A DNA stretch of 64,000 nt from Phycomyces blakesleeanus NRRL 1555(-) (Eukaryota > Mucoromycota > Mucoromycetes > Mucorales > Phycomycetaceae). The stretch lies in contig NW_017265145.1 of the NCBI RefSeq assembly GCF_001638985.1, forward strand, positions 62,001-126,000, in the 5' to 3' direction. The notes beneath the pieces were generated by a model. It saw only the letters and a program-made list of their open reading frames with translations. It was not told the DNA's origin and did not search any database. The position numbers and the translations under genes were made by a program. Each line of letters begins with the position of its first letter. Within the stretch, counting starts at the first letter, position 1. Positions 11,099-22,196 of this stretch are shown piece by piece.

Positions 11099-11997
11099 GT
11101 TTAAAAATCTTTGGAATAAAAGATGTAGAAAAATGTAAACTAATTTGAGGTATCATATCTTTAATCATGCAAAAAATGACTGCTAAAAAAATCATGTGAA
11201 ATAATGTGAGCTAAATTTTTTTTTGTTTACTTGTTTCCTTCTTTTTCTTTTTTTTTCTCATGACTGAAAGGTAAGTTTCAAGTGTAATCTAACAAGATGA
11301 TAGCGTCCATCATACCAAACACCCTCAGTAAGTAATATATTTATTATGCCCTACTTCATATTGATACTAATATATATAAGGAGTAGAGGTCTGAAAATTT
11401 ATGAAATGTCCAAAATTTTTAGCCTGTGTAACCTAGCAGAGGTCACGGATTTTCTATGCTTCTAAAATCGGTATCTTCCATTTTCTCTTAATAAAAAAAG
11501 TAATACACATCACATATCTTCCAATAGTCTATTTTCATAAGAATAATATAGATGAAAAATCAAATCCGAGCCAGAAAAAAAACCCCGGCCCAGAGACAAA
11601 AGCACTTCTCAACTGCATAAATTCCACTTATAAACATACTTCTTTAATCTTTTGACGGCAATTAATAATAGTTTCCTTTAATAAATAAATTTCAAAAACA
11701 AATATATTCTTATATACTTTCTTCTCTGTACTCTTTAATTAAATTATATACAGCTTTTTGCTTTCATTAATGTATTGTAGACAGATAGAGAATATTTATT
11801 TGATTGTTTTATTTAAAAAAAAAGTATAAAAAAAAGTATAAAAAAGTATTAAAGCTGTATAGATATATATATAAAAAAGTATAAAGAAATAAATATAGAG
11901 ATATAAGAGTATAAAAAAGATAAGTATAATATATATATATATAAAAACGAAAAGAAGTATAGTTATATTAAAAAAAAAGAGAGAAAAAAAAACTATT
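11099..11997. other. AT-rich spacer
   Basis: This is mostly A/T runs with an imperfect (AAAAAGTATA)n-like tract at about 11815-11990. I see no coding frame, tRNA or clear repeat boundary. Confidence 0.5.
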
Positions 11998-13060
11998 CTA
12001 ATTTAGCTCAAGCTTAAGAGCTTTGTTAAGCTGGTTTAGAGTGATCCCCTTCCTCACTCGCCTTCCCTCCACTTCGTTCACTGCAGTATTAAAGTCACCG
12101 CCATTTGACTCTGCTATTTTTTTATAGCATGGATGATAGAAACTCGGCAAGAATAGAATTTTTGCTCTACAAAATATTCACAAGTTAAAACCAAAATATT
12201 ATCTTTGCATTGATTGTTATCTATTACATACCCGTTTCATCTCTCCATGCATTTTTATATTTTTTTTGAGCTCTTCAATCGGAGGGTATGTGACATTACC
12301 AATAGTATACCCAACAGCATACTCGTGCCAAAGGTCTTTGACATTTTTTATCCACCTTTGCATATTATACTTAGGCGCTTACTTGGCTGTTGGCTTGGGT
12401 GTGGCAGGTCTTGGGCAGTCTTTATCAATGGAGCCACTCTCAGTGGGCACAATTATAGGAGCAGAAGTAGTGTTGTTTCCAAAATTAACACATGCAGATC
12501 TAAACTCATTGAATAAGAAGTTAAGCCCATTCAATGAGCCTATGACATTCTGCATGTCTTTCCGATGGCCAGAGTATGCCTCCCCTTGGGTTGCTGGTGC
12601 CACTTGCCTTGCATTGGTGAAGTTGATGTTCCCTGCTACATTATCCATCTTCTTGAAGATTGCTGCAAGAACATGCTGTAGATTGGGCAAAACATCCTTG
12701 AGCTTCATCTCTTGAGGAGAATCTTGAGTCCAGCAAACCTCTAGCAGACCAGCTTCAAATTCCAGGAATTAAGGATCACGGAAAACCGAATTACAAAAAA
12801 TGGGGTTGGTTGGGTACTCTACCCTGAAGAATACAGCGTCCTGGAGAATGATGGTTCTCATCGTCTTTAAAAGCTTTAGGAATGTCTGCCCGCAGATGGT
12901 TTTAGGGTACCCTGTAGTGGAACCGGTCAAGTTTTGCTCATCTTCATAGCCATCCTCGATCAATGGCAGAATTTCTTCTACCAAAGGGAAGATCTTGACC
13001 TGTAAAGATGCAGAAGGAAGGACAGAGGCACAGGCCCACTGGAAAAGAGGTGCGGTTTTC
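11998..13060 (-). pseudogene. Crypton/Ndc10-like protein, C-terminal half
   Basis: The minus strand encodes segments typical of the region after the catalytic tyrosine in fungal Crypton-type recombinases. One is IFPLVEEILP, followed by FLKLLKTMRTIILQDAV and YPTNPIF (12769-13000). A stretch after one stop then leads into a C-terminal part with DLWHEYAVG (about 12290-12340) and a basic tail ending at 11998, resembling the GCR1_C DNA-binding domain. A probable intron lies at about 12170-12235, but its phase does not work cleanly. The recombinase core is absent here. The missing N-terminal half lies in the same orientation at 19569-22196, beyond element A2. The N-terminal boundary of this fragment is uncertain. 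Confidence 0.6.
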
Positions 13061-13879
13061 TTATGTGTAAAACTGTAATTAATTATGTGAAAAGACCAGG
13101 TTTTACGATGCAATCAGATAGTTTTTACAAGTGTATGAAGCTGGCTTACTCATAGGTGGTAAGACCAACTTTCGAACATAGGAAAAGGTCAGAACAGCAG
13201 GATAGTAGGATGTGTTTGCATTTTCTGTATATGGGTTTTTACCACATGCATTAAAACGGCAACTCAGAATTACGTTTTGTTGTAATATATCCTACCACTT
13301 TCCGATTAAAAGAACGATAAATGAAAGATCGATTATACGGATATGCCAGTTTTTACAGGGTTTTGTTGTATTTGAATTTATTTTATCCAATCTTAGAGAC
13401 TTCTCCTTGTACTGTTTGCTTCCATACACTTCTCCGATCTTTAATTTATTTATAATAATTATTGGTTTATTTTGTTTTTATTAGAAAGAAAAGAATATTC
13501 TTAGGTTTATAGTACAGTGGTTATATTTAATATTCAGGAACGTTCTGGCTAGTGTTCTATCCTTCATACAATTTGAAATGGCCAATGTTCTGATAAAACA
13601 AGTATTCTCCAAACAATATCTCCCAGAGAAAAGCCCAGTTGTGTGTTGCTTGCTTGTAAATGGTTGTTCTATGAAATTAGAAAAGTGTTAGCTGTTTGAA
13701 CAAGAAATCGTGGATATTAAGAATATATATATGTAATTATGCTTGCAATATAATAGCTTACCAGAGACAAAAAGAAAAGGCATCATGAATGCGAACCATA
13801 GTACTCAATATACTTTATTTGGCTATAAAAATGCTGAAAAAAAATTATTTTTTGTGAACTGTGTGGTAGAATATTTCAT
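13061..13879. other. AT-rich spacer
   Basis: I see no supported gene here. A short GC-richer patch at about 13130-13210 may be an exon remnant of a neighbouring broken gene. The left end of element A2 is expected somewhere in this stretch, but no terminal repeat was found. Confidence 0.35.
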
Positions 13880-14327
13880 TTACCTACCCAAAGCAAAAGG
13901 ATTTATTTGCAGACCAAGAGAGTACATAGGAGACGCTAATATTGTCTTCAGTAAATGATATACATTAATATATAATATAAATAATATTGTTATATGTACA
14001 AAAAAAATTACCATGTCAATGACACTTGTATGAAATGAAAGTTCTTGATTTGCGATGTGCTCATGAGAGGGAGGTTCATCTATAATAGAAATTATGTTAA
14101 GCCGTGTGCTTATTAAAAAGAGATAGATTGAAATAAAATAAAATATTACCGTGTTCATAACCGTGTTTAATAGTAGAGAGTAATTTCGGCGATATGGCCT
14201 ATACAAAAGAAATAAAAAAGTCAGAATAATTTTATAGGATGACGGCATAAAGTATATTTACTAACCTTAGCTAATCCGGATGGACATTGTGAAGGGGATG
14301 CATCAGAAGGTAACAAAACGCGAGTGT
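13880..14327 (-). CDS. Unknown small multi-exon gene (3' part)
   Basis: Four candidate exons on the minus strand (14327-14266, 14198-14150, 14079-14012, 13945-13880) are joined by GT-AG introns of about 67-70 nt, with phases that agree at every junction. The joined frame stays open and ends in TAA after YSLGLQINPFALGR. Exons are clearly GC-richer than introns. A further upstream exon ending at about 14400 is likely, but no initiator was found. I do not recognise the product. It lies beyond the companion gene of A2, so it could be a third gene of that element or an unrelated host remnant. Confidence 0.4.
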
Positions 14328-14792
14328 CTGTAGTAATAGAAAACAATTATTATCATTTTAGTTATATATATATAATATTAAAGAATAAGATATCTTACCA
14401 AGAAAATTTGTGAATATAATAAATGTTGGAAAGAGAGAAAAGAGAGAAAACTTGTAAATGAAAAAAAAAACAAAAAGAACAAAAGACCAAAGGGCCAAAA
14501 GGCCGAAAGACAGAAATCATATATTGGATTGAGTTGAAAAAAGCATGTTCAAAGCCGATTTGCACCCCATTAATTCCAGGAAGTATTAATAGAGATACGC
14601 GTATTAAAGAAATCCTGAGTATTTACAGCAACAAGTGTAATATAATAAATGGGTTCTTGCTTTTACTTTTACCATCTTTCCATTAACTACACTTTATTCT
14701 TTTGCTTAACACCTAACTTCTTTTGTATGTTAATAACACTCTATATATACAATGAATAGATATATAAAACAAATATAATTAATAATCAACTC

Positions 14793-16097
14793 ATGTATAA
14801 CATTTTATTAAATAGCTTTCAGACCATGGTTAACAATCGTCAGTCAATTGTCCCGGCTCCATCCCTGGAATATACTGAGCTTTTAAGAAGGCTCACCACT
14901 ATGGAGGAAAGTCTCAAGACCATGGATTCAAACATTGGCATTGTCATCAAGGGGAACAAAGATTCATTGGAAATACTTGATAGTGTTGCCAATGCCTCTG
15001 GAGAACTTCTTGCAGTTATTGCTCCTACCACTATACCTGCTTCTGCTTCTGTCCCTTTTGCAGCTTCTTCCATTGGTTCTACTCTGGATTGGTATACAAC
15101 ACCTTCTGAGGCTTTTTTTGGTATCTCTTCTGCTGCTCCTTCTGTTGCTCCTTCTGTTGGTCCAGTGGTTCTTACTGGTGCAAACGCTGGTGAACTTAGT
15201 AAACAGGATCGCACTAGAGTTTTAGTAAGTGTTGAGATGTACAGTAGCTCATCAACATAATATCTCACACTAAGTATAGGCTCTTATCCTAGGAGAGTTG
15301 AAGAAACACAACTTCAAATCAAATAAGCCGGAACTAGTTGCAGCTAACAACAGCAAGCGCAGTTGGGATGTTAATGTTGATTACAGACTTCCACCCAACA
15401 GACAGCTAATGCATGACCTTCATGCATACCTGGCTCCAAAGGTTGTTGGGACTAGTGTTTGACAGGCCAATATTAGCGATTGTATCTACACAAACTTTTG
15501 TGGAACAAGACGCCAAGTCAAGGAATCCTATGAAGCGCGCAAAAAGACAAAATCTTGGTCAAGAAAAGCAGGTCAAGAGACTGATGTATGTTAGAAGTAT
15601 ATTTTGATTGCAAATTAAATGTATTCATATTAATACATCTATAAACTAGCATTTTGACCATTGCGAGCTGACCTACCATACATTCAAGGCTGAAATTGAT
15701 GTGAAGGTGGGTAAGAGCTGCGACGGACTCTTACAGAAAGAAGCAATGTCTGAGGGCGAATCTGAAGATGATATGCCTGGAGTCTCGAGCAACCATGCGA
15801 TTCGTACAGTGTGTCCAAGTTGGAGAAGCGATGAGGTAATTTCTTTTGTTTACATTATTGTATATAGCTTTTTTTGTTTTTTTATGGATTTAAATGAAAC
15901 AGAACTTTGATTAATCACTTATTTGTATTTAGTACAATCACTTTCTTGCGGTTGTTGATGATTTTATGCGTAATTGCATGGACTTCAATTCGCGTCAGAT
16001 GTTGAAGAGGTCCTTTGGTAGAGATGCTGTTTTAGCAGTCCCGCCTAGATTGACGTGCCTTCTCCCTCACTGGGCTTTTAGAGATGAGTTTCAATAA
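14793..16097 (+). pseudogene. Companion gene of element A2 (coiled coil plus PSWRS box)
   Basis: The exons are 14793-15224, 15280-15585, 15650-15835 and 15933-16097, with GT-AG introns and compatible phases. The start may be the ATG at 14793 or the better-placed one at 14826. The product begins with a heptad-like segment (LLRRLTTMEESLKTMDSN), then an Ala/Ser/Pro-rich linker, a basic region (KKTKSWSRK), and a CPSWRSDE motif just before the last intron. It ends in a region with FMRNCMDFN and RDAV. One in-frame UGA (15460-15462) interrupts exon 2. It converges on the transposase with 131 bp between stops. A related gene with HPSWRSKE sits in the same place in element A3 (50393-51626), so it is probably an accessory DNA-binding protein of the transposon. 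Function is not established. Confidence 0.65.
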
Positions 16098-16228
16098 ATT
16101 TTGTTTTCTTATCCTCTACATCCTCCACATCCTCCATCTGACAATGATAAACGTACCAACAAATACAAACACTATGATTATTCTTTTCTGTGTGCCTTTA
16201 AAAAAGGGAGTTATAATTTTATTATTTT

Positions 16229-19200
16229 TTAAATGTATTGTTTTTTTGGCAAAGGAATGACCAGCATCTTTTTTACTTTTCTGCGTGTTGTGTGCTCAGC
16301 AGTTGCTACTTCTAACATAATTTTATGCACTGCCAATACACATTGGAAATCGTTAGGAGAAAATGTTGGAAAGCAGGTTTCAACGTGTTTGTACTCTCGC
16401 GATTTATCATTTTCAGGTGTATACCATTTGATAAAGGCAAAAGTATGTTGAGAATTGTGAAGAAGTTGTGTCAGGTGGCAATGGGTGCGGAGCAAGGGAG
16501 TAAGGGATGAAGAGGTGGGTGGAGGAGTGAAAGAATGGGCGAAAATGTATTGTATTTGACCCGTGTATGCGATGATATGCTCACCAGTACTTCCAATGAA
16601 CTTTGCTTGTACAAGAGAGCCACGACTTCCAGATTCACCTTTACCCTTGTAGACCTGCTCAAGGATGTTGATATATTTCAACAGGGTGATTGTATTGTCG
16701 ACAAAGTATGGTGATTCTGACGCTTGTTGAAAGTGAACTAATTGTTCATTGTTGTACGCAACTTTGTAGTATTGTAAGAGATGAACATAGTGAATGTCAC
16801 TCATTGTGGTAGTGGATTTTAATGATAGAGGAAATGCAGAAGGAGGGAGAGGTTCGTTGCCTTTTACAAGTACATTTGGATCTTCAGAAGCCTCAACAAA
16901 TGACTGTATGCGGAAGGTACATTGACGGATGGATGGAATGGTGGTGGGTGTAAAGGAAGAAGTGAGTTTGGTAAGGAGAGGAAATGCAGATGTCTGGCGG
17001 GTACTCTGAAGGAAACTGTTGACAAGATCGTCTTTGTGCACATCTTCAATAAATTTCTTCATAAATGTTTCTTCAAACCCCATCTTCCTCTTTGTCTTCA
17101 AATTTTTTAACAACCCATTAAACCGCTCAAACCCGAATAGCCAATAACCATACACTGGTCCAAAATCACAAATTGTATCTCGAAGATGGAGGTGTAGGTG
17201 CATATTACAGGTGAGGATTTCGGCGTTGTACAGCTCATCACATCTGGTGCAAAAAGTTTGAAGAAACTGATGGGCAGTGTTGACTTCATCGAACGTGATC
17301 GTTGGCTTGATCAACAGGCGGCATGCATCAACAAAGTTAATCCAGTTTTCGAATCTGTCTTTTGCAAGAACATCTTTCAACAGAACTGGCGAGTATACAA
17401 GCACCCATGACTTCCACTCGTCTGCCTTCATATACGAGAACTGCTTTTCTATTTTTGAGTTCAAAGAGGTGTATCCACCAGGCACAATCATCGTTTCTGC
17501 AGTCTTCTGCATTGCTGCAAAATCGCCATCTTGAATGTCTTCGTCTTTGATCCAACGATCCATCAATCTTTTGGGCGTTCCCAGGAATAAATTATGCATG
17601 GGATCAATGATCGTTCCACGTACTAGATCAAGGTATCCAAGGCAATGCAACTGCGACCATCGAACACCATTTTCGACCTCCAGCCGATGCCTTTCTGAGG
17701 GGGTACTAGCACTTTCCCACTCCTCAGCATGCAACCTGTTCTCTACACCGTCACAAAGCACCCACCGAGAGAAGTCAAACCCACGAAAGTCAACATTGAC
17801 ACCGTTTTCCAAGCAAGGGAAATGTCTGTTGCACTTGTAACATGCGCATGTACTGTTGTGCGAGGTGAAATCACTTGTCTTTCTTGCTGCCAGGATGTTA
17901 CAGGCCACCATCATCAATGCAGCATGGACGCGGACACCACTAGGACACTCGAAAGTTGAGATTGCCAGTCCCTCATACAATCTTATCAGATCATCTACCA
18001 TAGGCTGGAGATAATGGTTTATCTCTTTGGATTTGGGTTCCTTCGGGCCAGGCATCAATCCTACGAGAAGTGTGTTCTCTGGCTTGTATCTTTCATTGCA
18101 AGGCAGATTGTTTACTACCAGGTATATGGCACCAGTCGAGTGCATGACATTATTGAAATGTTGAAACCAGTTGATGTTGAGAGTCAACATTAATGAACGC
18201 GAATCCTTTGTGAATTGCACGCCATCTTTGTCTTTGAGCTCCTTCCACATGGCACTGTCATATATGTCACACATCATATCCACCATCTTCAGCTCGTGGT
18301 TCCAATGTCTAATTTTATCCTCGAATCCTGGACGAAGAAAAAACATTCGTAAAGTATTAACGACGGACTGGTACAAGTATGAACGCTTGGCCACCAAAGC
18401 ATCTGATGCTGATGTTTTTGTCAATTGGCAGTTGCAAGACGAGCGTGCACCAAGCTTTACAAAATCGCAATGAGACGGGACAGATGCACTTTCTTTGTAC
18501 ACCTTGTGACAATCCTGACACACAACAAATTTCTTTATGCCTTTGGTTATGGCTGAGAAACCTGTCATGCGCTGAAGACCAGGAAGGCTCAAGGGCAGTT
18601 GGAAATCCTGCTCGTAAATTGTCAAAAGCTTGTTGATGAACTCGATCAAGACAACGGCACCCTTGTCAACCACATAGCAGGAAGCAAACATCACCACAAA
18701 AGTAGCAATGAACCTGTGCACTGGGTTCTGGGGCATATTGGGGGTGGCAAAAGGGTCTATTATAAAAAAAAAAATTAATGCTTTTTTTTTTAAAATTTTT
18801 AACACTAACTGACCTTCACTATTCAATTCATTGTTGTCGAGCTCAATAAAATTGTCTTCGCTTTCGTCTTCACTGATTTCATTGCTGTTGCTTCTACTGT
18901 CATCATTGTTGCCATTGCTGATTGCGTCATTAGTAACGGAAACGTCTTCAGTGTCAGACATTGAAGCTCCTTCCCAAACAGGTGAGTTTGTCTGAGTGTA
19001 CGATTCTTCCAGGGCTCCAGGCTGATGGGTTAAGATAGCTACATTTAGAATATAACACTTGGTTAATATCTAACAGTATCTGAATTAAATAAACCTTACG
19101 TTCATCATCGACCTCCATCATATTTCTTTGGGTAGACATGTCTATTACAACACGTTATTTCATGGATTACAATACAATTAAATAAATTCAAATATTGTAC

Positions 19201-19345
19201 CCCTTTCACATCTTATGGCATTTAGTCTTGCCCTTTTATTATGACGTTGAGCAGTTCTTCTGGCAACAAAACTATAGCCAAGATCGTTCTGACTACATCC
19301 AGCACAATGGCACTTTTCGTTGTAGAGTTCAGGAATTGTTAACAT
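16229..19345 (-). CDS. Family A Plavaka/CACTA-like transposase A2 (open, four exons)
   Basis: The exons are 19345-19201, 19141-19100, 19038-18814 and 18756-16229; all introns (59, 61 and 57 nt) are GT-AG and all phases agree, giving about 979 aa. Exon 1 has a CHCAGC zinc-like cluster followed by RRTAQRH. An acidic Ser/Asn/Glu-rich stretch follows. The core contains CQDCHKVYK, the LTLNINWFQ block, a CYKC knuckle, DPMHNLFLG, an MHLHLHL motif and FGPVYGYWLFGFERFNGLLK. These motifs are shared with fungal Plavaka/Tnp2-type DDE transposases of the CACTA supergroup. The 57-nt last intron is a multiple of three and open, so unspliced RNA would add 19 residues. No stop or frameshift was seen. This is the best-preserved large transposase here. 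Confidence 0.85.
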
Positions 19346-19568
19346 AATGTTTATTTATTTTTACTTTGAAGTGTTAAGAGAAAAAGGAAACAAGTACAAC
19401 GTTTACTAAATTTACTATGTCTTTATAATGAATTGTTATGACTTTATAATAATAATAAATAATATTTTCGCCTGTTGTATCCAAGCCAATAGAAAACTGG
19501 AAAACAGTGTTTTCATCTTCAACACACAAAAAAAGCTGAGATGAAAAAATACCCCAGATTTTCTATTG
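19346..19568. other. Upstream flank of transposase A2
   Basis: This carries the probable promoter and right terminal region of element A2. An imperfect inverted repeat (CAATAGAAAACTGG near 19492 and its complement near 19553-19567) may be a subterminal feature. The precise element end was not resolved. Confidence 0.35.
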
Positions 19569-20699
19569 TTATAATTTAACTTTGTACATGGTAATTCCCA
19601 TATGTTTTTCTAGTGAGAGCAACCAGAACTGCTTTCCTACGCCAGGAAAACCGTTTATGATCCTAATGGATTGTCTTGGGAGGCTGGTCAAGTAGTTGCT
19701 CTCCATGCTCTGAGCATTTCAGCAGCCATGTCTGTGTAATTGGTCTTCAGAGGCACTGGAAATCTCTGCGTGTCTGGCTCCACTGTCACAGTCTGCGTGG
19801 GTCTTCTTGACACTGTTTATACTACATGCTTTGAAGGCCTTACAGATAGAGTTGTACTGGGTCTTGTAGTCAATTTCATTCTTGAGTGTGCCCTTGTTGC
19901 TCTTCAACACCTTCAAGTCGAACCAGTTCTTGTTTTCCTTAAAACTTGGGAAAGGCTCGTTCGACACATGCCACCAAAAAAAGAAATAGAATGCCAAGGC
20001 TCCAAAAGCATACTGCTTGTGATCTTTGTGGTGGATGGTAGCAGCATACTCCAGCTTTCCAGTATGGTTGGTCTTTCCCTTGCGCATAAGAAGGATCAAT
20101 GCTGGGCAGTCTGAATATCCTTCGTCTTGGAAGTCCAGCATAAAGAGATCCGGGAGCTCCATTCTTCTTGTGCTTTCTCCATGCAACAACATGGTGTGCT
20201 GCATCAAAAAGGCAGCTCGGTCACACATAGCCTTCTCAGTTGCCTGGCCAAAGTAGTACATTGATACGCAAATCATTTCTTTGGGGGTGTATCCGTCTTG
20301 CAAGGTACCAGCTCCATGGTCTTTGTATGATTGACGAAGTCTGTCAGCCTCTTGAAGTCTGAGGGAACACAAATACAACTTCAATAGAGTTCCACGAGAA
20401 TCTTGCAGGCTGATGCCAACCATGGAGGACTTTTGATTGACATGAAGATCAACAACTGCTTTAACATATTGATCAATTGAAGAGGGACTGAGTGGGTAAG
20501 GGCTGCCATCAGGTCTAAACTTGCTGCGTCTTGCTCTTTGTCTGTTTTCAAATGGGACAACATCTTGCTAAAGAAAATCAAGCAATTTTGTCTCAGTAAC
20601 CAATGTACCAGAGGGCAGACAGATTCTTGCACAGTAATCCTATAATTAAAGCGAAAATAAAGTTAATATAATTGATTAATGAATAGTTTATTTTGTATA

Positions 20700-22040
20700 C
20701 ACTGACCTTGAATAAGTTTGCGTATATTACCAAAAAGGAAATTTTGAGAAAAAACACCCATTGTTGTTTTTATTTATTTTTTCATTCTTTTTCTCAATCA
20801 AATCTTCTCATGTCTTCTAAAATCATTAAACAATCTTGTAAAAAGAGTCCCAAACTTTCAGATTACATGAAAGACAAGATTGTGGGTGCTTATTACTTTA
20901 GAATTCCCATAGCTAAGATTGCACGCAAGTATGAGCTACCCTACACAACAGTGACAACAACCATTGAGAGAGTGAAGAAAACGGATACTGCCCTTACCAA
21001 AAAAAACGTGAAGAGAGACCTGTTCTCTTGAATGATTGTGATTTGAGAGCTTTGGACAATATTGCGAGCAATGACCCAACTGCAACATTAGATATGATTA
21101 CAGCTGAAATTCAGGAATCTTCAAGTGTACCCATCAAGAGAGATGTTGTTCGTAATTCCTTAAAAAAGATTGGTTTACGCTCTTGTGTTGCTGCAAAGAA
21201 GCTTTTGCTAAAGGAAAGACACATAAAAAACAGATTAAAGTTTGCAAGAGATGCTCGTTGTCGCAATCAACAGTGGAATTGGGTAATCTGAAGTGATGAG
21301 TCCAGATTCATGGTTTGTCCAAGGGCAGGAAATGTGCGTGTTTGGCGCACTCCAGCATAGAAATATAGAAGAGGCTATGTACATCCAAGAGTACAAGGCG
21401 GAGGAGGCTCAGTGATGGTCTGGGGGTGCATTTGGGCTGGTGGAGTGGGAAAACTTGTAATTGTTGATGGTACACTAAATCAGACGAAGTACATAAGACT
21501 CTTAAAACTTCATTTTATGCTCTGGTTTTGATGCCTTAAGCAAAGAAAAGATGACAAGTTTATTTTCCAAGATAATGCACCCTGCCATAAAGGTATTTTG
21601 GCAAAAGAATACAAAGAAGAGGTGAATCTGCCAGTGATGACATGGCCAGCAAACAGCCCTGATCTGAGTCCAATAGAAAACATTTGGGCATACTTGGAAC
21701 GCCAGCTAAGAGATAGAAGGGTAAAGCCAACAAATTCACACTCGTTGGCCAGAGCTCTTCAAGAAGAATGGAAAAAAATACCAAAGAAAGTAGTGAAAAC
21801 ACATTGTATATCAATACCAAATCGAATCAAAGAACTTAGAAAAAATAATAGATTCTATACCCACTATTAAACTTTCTAATAAATTACATATACCTATTTA
21901 CAAAGCTAATATATATTACTCATAATTATTTCAGAGCTCTAGCTATACATTAAGATGATAAAAAGATGTAAAGAAGTTGTATATTTTCATTGAAAAAAAT
22001 TGGGATTTTAAAAAATACTTAAATTAAATATGGGTCAGTG
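20700..22040 (+). mobile_element. Tc1/mariner element, decayed copy
   Basis: The termini CACTGACC...GGTCAGTG are flanked by TA on both sides (20698-20699 and 22041-22042), the expected Tc1/mariner target duplication. Its length of 1,341 bp is close to the intact copy at 56852-58194. Beyond the first eight bases the inverted repeats are poorly conserved. It lies inside the first intron of the Crypton gene. Confidence 0.8.
20810..21870 (+). pseudogene. Tc1/mariner transposase, broken
   Basis: An N-terminal helix-turn-helix region (about 20860-20990) is followed by SDESRF at about 21295. GGSVMVWGCIW, FQDNAPCHKG and WPANSPDLSPIENIW (from about 21640) carry the DDE motif order of Tc1 transposases. 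The frame is broken by UGA at about 21289 (Trp in the intact copy at 56958), by UAG at about 21358, and by a shift near 21525. It cannot make active transposase. Confidence 0.85.
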
Positions 22041-22196
22041 TATGATATATTAAGAATTTACCAAGTATTTTTGCCTTCTATTGTCATATGCCTTAGCAGT
22101 ATTTGCACATCTTGTGAGTGCTTTCATTTGAGATACAACATTAATGGTATTGGTCTCTCTTTGAGCTTCAGCAGCTTGGATTGGGAAGTTGGACAT

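Larger units (their letters stand above)
19569..22196 (-). pseudogene. Crypton tyrosine recombinase, N-terminal half, Tc1 in intron 1
   Basis: Exon 1 (22196-22062) gives 45 codons from MSNFPIQ to KYL, ending in phase 0 at a GTAAAT donor. Exon 2 starts at 20639 after an AG acceptor and runs to about 19569. The recombinase core shows KGKTNHTGK, FGALAFYFFFWWHV, KKTHA and SEDQLHRHG, then NYLTSLPR with the probable catalytic Tyr. This matches fungal Crypton/Ndc10-like proteins. It is dead: UAG at 20568-20570 and UGA at 19719-19721. The conserved Arg of the H-x-x-R box reads Cys, and the Arg before the final Trp also reads Cys. The intron contains the Tc1 element 20700-22040. The C-terminal half is missing here and may be the fragment at 11998-13060. 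Confidence 0.75.

Noticed and set aside
12266..12715. 149-codon plus-strand frame
   Set aside because: It is the complement of the Crypton C-terminal fragment, whose minus-strand frame carries the conserved motifs.
14840..15268. 142-codon minus-strand frame
   Set aside because: Antisense shadow of exon 1 of the A2 companion, produced by its Ala/Ser/Pro-rich linker.
19600..19625. CACTA terminus of element A2 (CACTAG on the minus strand near 19615)
   Set aside because: The position is attractive, just inside the Crypton break, but I found no matching inverted end or 3-bp duplication on the other side of A2, so I do not call it.
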